Of a stretch of DNA of 20,411 bases, positions 16,401 through 20,411 are shown in pieces. The stretch covers positions 1 to 20,411 of the IMG/VR virus record IMGVR_UViG_3300033146_001192, one strand, 5' to 3'. Position 1 is the stretch's first letter; every line of letters starts with the position of its first letter. The position numbers and the translations under genes are program-made. The notes under the pieces were generated by a model. It did no database searches. It was given only the letters and a program-made list of their open reading frames with translations, and was not told the DNA's origin. The DNA comes from a virus.

Positions 16401-16998
16401 AATCTTTGTTTAAAACTAGTAGAGGATGATTGTAACTCCCCCTTATTGACATACCATTTTTCGCACTTAACTTATAGATAGTATGATAGCCGCTATTAAA
16501 CAGTTTTTTAGATGAGTTGTTTCCTTCAATACTTTTAATGCTAATCTTGTCAATAACGTTGTCTGAATTTAGTTCAGTGCTTGCCAACTCTTTTATTGGT
16601 AAAGTACCTTGGTCCGTTGCGATTAAGGCGTCTCCTGTTACGCAGTATCGCATAGCCGCAGGTGGATCTCCGTCAATAGTTCCCATGTTACCATGTCCAT
16701 CAACTAAAGGGTATCTCAAGGAAAACGGTTGAGCCATCCTAACCATTGCATCGTAGATAGAAGTGTCACCATGCGCATGATATTTACCCATTGTGTCACC
16801 AACGATACGAGCTGATTTCTTATGAGGTTTACTTGGTATAAGACCAAGTTTATGCTGTGCGAATAAAATTCTTCTATGAACTGGTTTATTACCATCTCTA
16901 ACGTCTGGCAGCGATCGATCAGTGATAACCGACATTGAATAATTTATAAACGAATCTTCTACTTCCTTAATTATCTCACTATTGAATACTTGCTCCAT
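13486..16998 (-). CDS. gyrA: Type IIA topoisomerase subunit A (GyrA/ParC-like) precursor with intein
   Basis: A 1170-residue precursor; removing intein residues 119-516 leaves 772 residues, in the usual GyrA/ParC range. The N-terminus has [17 protein letters not shown] and KYHAHGD, then AAMRY with catalytic Tyr118, which forms the covalent bond to cleaved DNA. A coiled-coil segment ([20 protein letters not shown]) and a C-terminal beta-pinwheel follow. The motif VQGRGGIG near residue 1096 resembles a GyrA box, favouring gyrase-like over ParC-like activity, but this is not certain. It would pair with the gyrB-type subunit two genes upstream. ATG is immediately after the RNase H stop, with its GGAGG inside the RNase H gene, indicating translational coupling. 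Confidence 0.93.
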   Translation of the reverse strand: MEQVFNSEIIKEVEDSFINYSMSVITDRSLPDVRDGNKPVHRRILFAQHKLGLIPSKPHKKSARIVGDTMGKYHAHGDTSIYDAMVRMAQPFSLRYPLVDGHGNMGTIDGDPPAAMRYCVTGDALIATDQGTLPIKELASTELNSDNVIDKISIKSIEGNNSSKKLFNSGYHTIYKLSAKNGMSIRGSYNHPLLVLNKDLEFEWKIISDFKTGDRILVPTNETNSVFGQHNDILEARALGCLVSEGYITTQNRIGINNTDIDMVEPVQDLFRRDSSSLANIVKRESVYEYCIADKEYFKSFIEKYDYKDKARDKVVPKQVLKGTKEYQKNFIKYLFEGDGYVGGIGIQYSSYSEKLVNQLQILLIQNFGIFSAVSKSNLEYKLSISSYGVAKFMDQIGFLSDRKNASLKASVLNKEKKKKIANNSYYNIPKISNFIRKKYPSSYARKTSFANLKNCSKIKGIATAEEERVILNLLNNYLDVEVVSLEVLPDEEVVYSIKVDSDCHSFVANGFINHNTEAKLSKLSMEMLQDMDKDVVDFKLNFSDDELEPVVLPALFPNLLVNGSTGIAVGMATSFPQHNLTDTIDTIVEYSKNKDITVAEMLKTLKGPDFATGGLVINRDELLSGYQTGRGRVRVRGIYHIEDKPRNKKRKLIVFTEIPFAVKKDALTMKIVELCKNKDIVGVSDVYDESGKDIRLIVEVDQNAEVEDVLRLLFAKTALESTVSLNFTCLVKGEPKTLSLKNLVEEYFNFQKEILARKSNYILKRIAKRINILEGLIIAINSIDKVIKIVRGSNSPKEAKESLVKEFGLNEDQAKAILDIKLTRLTKLETLDLENEKRDKEAERADLERTLSDSDYLESKIILKLNEIKSKFGDARRTVIDNIIVPRTEKERAAEIFNYIAVDGAFKVRVSQKPFTKLESRAFVYSNYISNKDYVSAIAEDGKVYRFHAVDITNGMLLSAEGTKIISVIDPKDPNMYLIMLTKKGIVKKSLLTNYTSIKRNGTIGIKLTDNDKVVGVTTITEGNLIIGTSNGMTIHFSSDKVTCIGRVATGVIGIKLKDSNKATCISSVNNLNETVVTISNLGNMKKTAIKDYPVQGRGGIGVVGHKCSKENEELSYISSSQNPSILVYFDRKAKLIMNKEIPLVGRAAGGNSLIKTNSIDNIINIEGK
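15451..16644 (-). mobile_element. Class 1 intein with LAGLIDADG endonuclease at the GyrA active-site tyrosine (398 aa)
   Basis: The intein starts with Cys (CVTGDALIA) right after catalytic Tyr118 and ends GFINHN before Thr+1 of TEAKLS. Block B is SYNHPLL, and the LAGLIDADG motifs are [11 protein letters not shown] and [12 protein letters not shown], both with acidic residues kept. Ligation restores AAMRYTEAKLS. The insertion point and flanking blocks (NSDN, LFNSG, NHPLL, GFINHN) resemble the mycobacterial GyrA inteins, such as M. xenopi, which use the same site. All splicing residues (Cys1, block B His, penultimate His, Asn398, Thr+1) are present, so it should splice. Confidence 0.96.
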
Positions 16999-17505
16999 CT
17001 ATAAACCTCCTTTTCCATTTATTTTTTCTAAATAATTTTTCTTTTGAATCTCTCTTTGTTTGACAGCCACCCTGTCAGCGACTTCATTGAAGTAGTTACC
17101 AGCGTGACCTTTTACTTTGATAATCTTTATGTTGTTTTCAAATAACATAAGAGCATGAAGTTTTTTAATCGTCTCTAAGTTCTCAGGTGGTCTTTTATTT
17201 GTTTTCTTTATCCAATTATTGGCTTCCCATCCGTCCATCCAAACATTGATTGTATTTACAACGTAAGATGAATCAGAGTATATTTTAATCTCTTTTGGTT
17301 CTTCTAGCTTATTATTATAGTCTTTTGCCAATTCAATGGCTCTTAAGACAGCAAGCATTTCCATTTCGTTGTTGGTTGTGTTTGTCTTACCGCATCCTTC
17401 TTGGTGTAGCAGTAGTCCATCTACCACTACAATTATTGCATAACCACCAAAACTCTCTACTTTTCCGTTGCCAGAGCAGGCTCCATCTGTGTATAATTCT
17501 ATCAC
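16999..17505 (-). CDS. rnhA: Ribonuclease HI
   Basis: A 168-residue protein with the RNase HI active site: YTDGACSGN (Asp7), NNEMEM (Glu49), YSDSSYVV (Asp78) and KGHAGNYFNEVADRVA with the last Asp and its His. The WMDGWEANNWIK segment matches the substrate-handle region of bacterial RNase HI. It degrades RNA in RNA-DNA hybrids, here most likely Okazaki primers or R-loops. Length is near that of E. coli RNase HI (155), with a short Lys-rich tail. The start is GTG at 17505 with AGAGGA upstream, 15 nt after the topoisomerase B stop. It lies between the two topoisomerase genes and abuts gyrA. Confidence 0.95.
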   Translation of the reverse strand: MIELYTDGACSGNGKVESFGGYAIIVVVDGLLLHQEGCGKTNTTNNEMEMLAVLRAIELAKDYNNKLEEPKEIKIYSDSSYVVNTINVWMDGWEANNWIKKTNKRPPENLETIKKLHALMLFENNIKIIKVKGHAGNYFNEVADRVAVKQREIQKKNYLEKINGKGGL

Positions 17506-17520
17506 TTCATCACTTCCTCT

Positions 17521-17925
17521 CTAAACTGTAACTTTTGCCTTCAATGCGTTTTGCTCTATAAAAGCTTTTCTATGCTGAACACTTTTGCTCCCCATTAAAT
17601 GAACGAACATTTCTGCGGTAGCCTCTTCATCGTCCATTAGTATCCTTTTGATACGTCTCTTGTCAACGTCCATAGTCGTTTCTTTTAGTTGCTCTGGATC
17701 TAACTCCCCAAGACCTTTCATGTATCCAACTTCTAATTTACTAGTTGGGTATTTAGCTTTAAAATCAGATAGTTCTTTGTCATCTAGTAAGTAATATGAT
17801 TTCTTGTTTTTAACAACTCGATAAAGTGGAGACATAGCAACATAAACGTGACCAAGTGATATTAGCTCTTTCATATATTTGAATAAGAACGTAAGGATTA
17901 AATATTTGATATGAGCTCCGTCAAC
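17521..17925 (-). CDS. gyrB: Type IIA topoisomerase subunit B (GyrB/ParE-like), exon 2
   Basis: This exon encodes 134 residues starting VDGAHIKYLILTFLF, the continuation of the TOPRIM metal-binding motif TDADVDG begun in exon 1. It goes on through YMKELISLGHVYVAMSPLY and MKGLGELDPEQL and ends RKAFIEQNALKAKVTV, the normal C-terminus of GyrB/ParE proteins. The open frame only shows an ATG at 17874, but the preceding VDGAHI codons are clearly coding and place the exon start at 17925. Stop is TAG, 15 nt before RNase H. Confidence 0.93.
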   Translation of the reverse strand, partial: VDGAHIKYLILTFLFKYMKELISLGHVYVAMSPLYRVVKNKKSYYLLDDKELSDFKAKYPTSKLEVGYMKGLGELDPEQLKETTMDVDKRRIKRILMDDEEATAEMFVHLMGSKSVQHRKAFIEQNALKAKVTV

Positions 17926-19081
17926 CTTACATACCCTAGCTTTCGCTATACTTATTATAAACTATTTTATATTTTTCGAACTTCCTGTCCAAGAAAACTG
18001 TTGCATCTTTGTAAATTTTATCCAATTGATTCGCAGCCGCTAATGTTCCACCTATCTTGAAACTGTATATGCTTTTATCAGATAAAACGTTAGCTTTAGA
18101 AGTTTCAAAGAATTCTTTTATTTTAAGCAAGAATTCTTCTCTACCTGAAAAACCAAAAACAAAGCTTTTTTTAGAAACAGAAATGTACCCGTCGCCATCA
18201 AAATACCCTCTTATAAAATGTCTAACTAGGCTCTTCTCTATGACTGGGAAGTCTAGCTTAAAGGTTTTTTGTTCAACAACGCCATGTCTCTTTAGATCAT
18301 TGACAGTTGTCTGGCTCGTCATTAGTATTCTACTGAAGTAACCGTCTTTATTGTATCCACTTCCTTTGTACTCAAGGATTGGATTCGTTGATTTAATATC
18401 GCTCTTGAATTTAGCTAAATGGTCACTATCTTTTGATGACAAAGTAATCCCAAACTTTTGCGCTCCATGAGGTCTTTTAGATTCAACGAACCCATCTGCG
18501 TAGAAAAAACCAAGCCAATACGCCTTTTTTTCACTATCAATGTTTTTAAAATAATCAAAGTCATGTGAATACATTCGGCTCGTTTCGCTTGTGTTTCTAA
18601 TTGGAACGCCATTCTCAACCAAAATTCTAGATAACGTTTTCCTCGAGTGGTTCAACTCTTTTGAGATTACTCGTATAGAATTTCCATTTTTATATAACGA
18701 TATTAGTTCGGACAGTTCTTTTTCTTGTAGTACTAATTTTTTAGGCATTATTGTTCTCCTTTTCGTTGGGTTATTGTTTCCGTCAACGTAAATGAAAAAC
18801 GAATAAAATAGTTTAAAGGGAATAGACCATATTATCACCTAATTTCTTAGGGCTGTGTATTTCGGACCAGTTTTCATTGGTCCTACTCTCATGCCTGAGA
18901 TGGTCGTTGAACGTTACTCTTTTAAAAGAGTCTTCGCTGCTGATTGCCCAATCTCTATAATTTTCAAACATTCACGCTTGTCGTTTCCGACTACGTTGTA
19001 GTTTATAGAGCTCTAAGGGGTTTCCAGCAATTAACACAGTGCTTCAATAGAGATCACTCTCTAAGGGGACGTTGTAAGTTC
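17926..19081 (-). ncRNA. Group I intron in gyrB TOPRIM domain (1156 nt), carrying a LAGLIDADG endonuclease
   Basis: P AAUUGCUGGAAACC, Q AAUCAGCAGCGAAG, R GUUCAACGACCA (about 18900-18914) and S-like ACUGGUCCGAAAU (about 18860-18872) are present; P7 pairs GACCA with UGGUC. P1 pairs exon GGAU with GUCC, with U.G at the splice site. P10 pairs exon 2 GUUG with the CAAC directly before that guide. The intron ends in G. Splicing joins MTDAD to VDGAHI. The endonuclease ORF lies after S, in the P9 region, and stops 10 nt before the 3' splice site. The 333-nt stretch 18749-19081 is ribozyme core. Confidence 0.94.
17936..18748 (-). CDS. LAGLIDADG homing endonuclease with N-terminal helix-turn-helix (in the gyrB intron)
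   Basis: I choose ATG at 18748 (MPKKLVLQE), which has AAGGAG 7 to 8 nt upstream. The frame is open further, to 18838, but that part overlaps the intron core and lacks a ribosome binding site. The 270-residue protein has a helix-turn-helix-like N-terminus (SIRVISKELNHSRKTLSRIL) and two LAGLIDADG motifs, AYWLGFFYADG near 76-86 and IRGYFDGDGYI near 179-189, both with acidic residues, so a monomeric active enzyme is likely. Its target would be the intronless TOPRIM sequence of related topoisomerase genes. Stop is TAG. Confidence 0.92.
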   Translation of the reverse strand: MPKKLVLQEKELSELISLYKNGNSIRVISKELNHSRKTLSRILVENGVPIRNTSETSRMYSHDFDYFKNIDSEKKAYWLGFFYADGFVESKRPHGAQKFGITLSSKDSDHLAKFKSDIKSTNPILEYKGSGYNKDGYFSRILMTSQTTVNDLKRHGVVEQKTFKLDFPVIEKSLVRHFIRGYFDGDGYISVSKKSFVFGFSGREEFLLKIKEFFETSKANVLSDKSIYSFKIGGTLAAANQLDKIYKDATVFLDRKFEKYKIVYNKYSES

Positions 19082-20411
19082 ATCCGCATCGGTCATAATT
19101 ATAATCTTTTCATATCTTAGTTTGCTAGCATCAAATTCCTCGCCAATCCCGCAACCTAGTGCAGTAACTATATCTTTTATCTCTTGATTATTCATCATTT
19201 TAACAAAGTCTGTGTCTTGTACGTTGAGAACCTTACCTTTTAGAGGAAGGATCGCTTGTGTTTTTCTTTCTCTGCCCTGTTTAGCAGATCCGCCCGCACT
19301 AATTCCTTCAACGAAGAATATCTCGGTGTCCTTGGCAGTTTTTTGAGTACAGTCCGCAAGTTTCCCGGGCAATGTTGAAGAAAATCCGTTGGACACTGCT
19401 TTCGTTCTAACAGTCTCTCTTGCTTTTTTAGCAGCGGCTTTTGCTTTCTTACTCATAATCGCCTTTAAAACAATTGTCTTTAACTCATTTGGGTTAGCTT
19501 CAAACCAGAGTCTTACCTCTCTACCGAATGATCTTTCAACCAATGGACGACCCTCACTTGAGTTTAAAATGTCTTTTGTTTGACCGTTGAAAACAGGGTC
19601 TGGCATTTTAATCGAAATAACCAACACGAGACCTTCTTTTAAGTCTTCTCCTGTTAGGTTTGGGTCCTTCTCTTTTAAAAGATTTGAAGCTCTTGCCATA
19701 TCGTTCACAGTTCTAGTCATTGCTGACCTATAACCTGTAAGATGAGTCCCTGCCGTGTTAGGTATCCCATTTGTATATAATTTAATTTTTTCACTAAATC
19801 CGTTTGAGAACACGAGTGACAGGTCTACCGCAGAGTTTCCGTCTACATGATTCATACTAAAAATACTTGTAGCTTGATTTTCTAGCTTACACAAGTCATT
19901 TACATAATCAACCAAACCATTCTCACTTTTTAAAATCACAGGAGCGTCTTTTTTATAAGCTACCTTAAAAGTTAATCCTTCACATAAAAAAGAGAACTCT
20001 TTTACGAGGCTAATGAGTCTACCCTTGTTAAGTTCGATACCCTCTTGAAAAATAGTCGCATCAGGTTTAAACTCTATAAATGTTCCAGTTCTACCAGCTT
20101 TATTAATCACATTAAATGTTTTTCTAATTCCTTTTTCAAATGTCATCGTAGCTTCTTTACCATCTCTTAGCGATACCACCTTGAGACTATCTGACAATGC
20201 ATTCGCAACTTTAGTGCCAACTCCGTTTAGTCCACCTGAACTATTGTAACCAGTACTACCATCTGAGTTAAACTTAGCACCTGTATGAATCTTTGTGAAT
20301 AAATTTTCCAGTGTTTCTGTGCCATCTTTCGCAGGTCCCCAAGGTATCCCTCTACCATGGTCAGATACGGAAATAACGTTTTTATCTGATATACTAATTA
20401 TAATCTCATCA
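19082..20411 (-). CDS. gyrB: Type IIA topoisomerase subunit B (GyrB/ParE-like), exon 1 (5' end outside window)
   Basis: The frame is open from the right edge of the window to 19082, about 443 residues, so the true start is beyond 20411. The visible part begins inside the GHKL ATPase domain (SDHGRGIPWG, then GGLNGVGTKVANAL). It continues through the transducer domain and reaches TOPRIM: FFVEGISAGGSAKQGR with the metal-binding Glu, LPLKGKVLNV, and IIMTDAD. The intron cuts after this Asp, inside the TDAD-VDG motif. Unspliced translation would end seven codons later (ELTTSP). With the GyrA-like subunit it would form a complete type IIA enzyme for relieving supercoils ahead of phage forks. Confidence 0.94.

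Noticed and set aside
18749-18838. Longer start for the gyrB intron endonuclease at 18838
   Set aside because: The extra residues are hydrophobic noise from the intron core, whereas AAGGAG precedes the ATG at 18748.
1-20411. tRNA or rRNA genes
   Set aside because: I found no cloverleaf or rRNA-like segment. The structured RNA regions are explained by the four group I introns.

Overview
The window looks like the DNA replication and recombination block of a large, low-GC double-stranded DNA phage or prophage. The content suggests a host among low-GC Gram-positive bacteria, but the host is inferred and not shown. Every credible gene lies on the minus strand, so the block is read from high to low coordinates. 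Gaps are tiny, and genes often carry AGGAGG-like ribosome binding sites. No structural, lysis, tRNA or CRISPR genes are visible.

In transcription order the genes are: a gyrB/parE-type topoisomerase subunit (5' end outside the window), RNase HI, a gyrA/parC-type subunit, an ATP-dependent DNA ligase, a 363-bp AT-rich region with four tandem sigma70/sigmaA-type promoters, two related small winged-helix proteins, a probable ssDNA-binding protein, a Sak4-like RecA-fold ATPase, a zinc-finger protein, a DnaB-type helicase, a CHC2/TOPRIM primase, a RecJ-like nuclease, and a RecD/Dda-type SF1 helicase that runs off the left edge. Together they would supply strand opening, priming, unwinding, primer removal, nick sealing, supercoil control and annealing/recombination.

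The main feature is the density of selfish splicing elements. I reconstruct four group I introns (one each in gyrB and sak4, two in dnaB) and two inteins (gyrA, dnaB), all at catalytic or strongly conserved codons. The gyrB intron splits the TOPRIM DxD motif. The gyrA intein follows the catalytic tyrosine. The sak4 intron splits Walker A between Gly and Lys, and the dnaB intein splits Walker A between Lys and Thr. Three introns carry homing endonucleases from three families (LAGLIDADG, HNH, GIY-YIG), each in a different part of the ribozyme. For the gyrB, sak4 and second dnaB introns, P1 and P10 pairings agree with the protein-based exon junctions. The dnaB intein has the W/C/T residues of a class 3 intein.

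Two anomalies stand out. After in-silico splicing, the helicase lacks about 30 to 35 residues between KLREDKT and NPMDWE, where motif H4 should be. The primase has an in-frame TGA at codon 10, with conserved-looking protein sequence on both sides. Both could be real biology (another exon elsewhere, trans-splicing, deletion between introns, readthrough) or assembly or sequencing artefacts.
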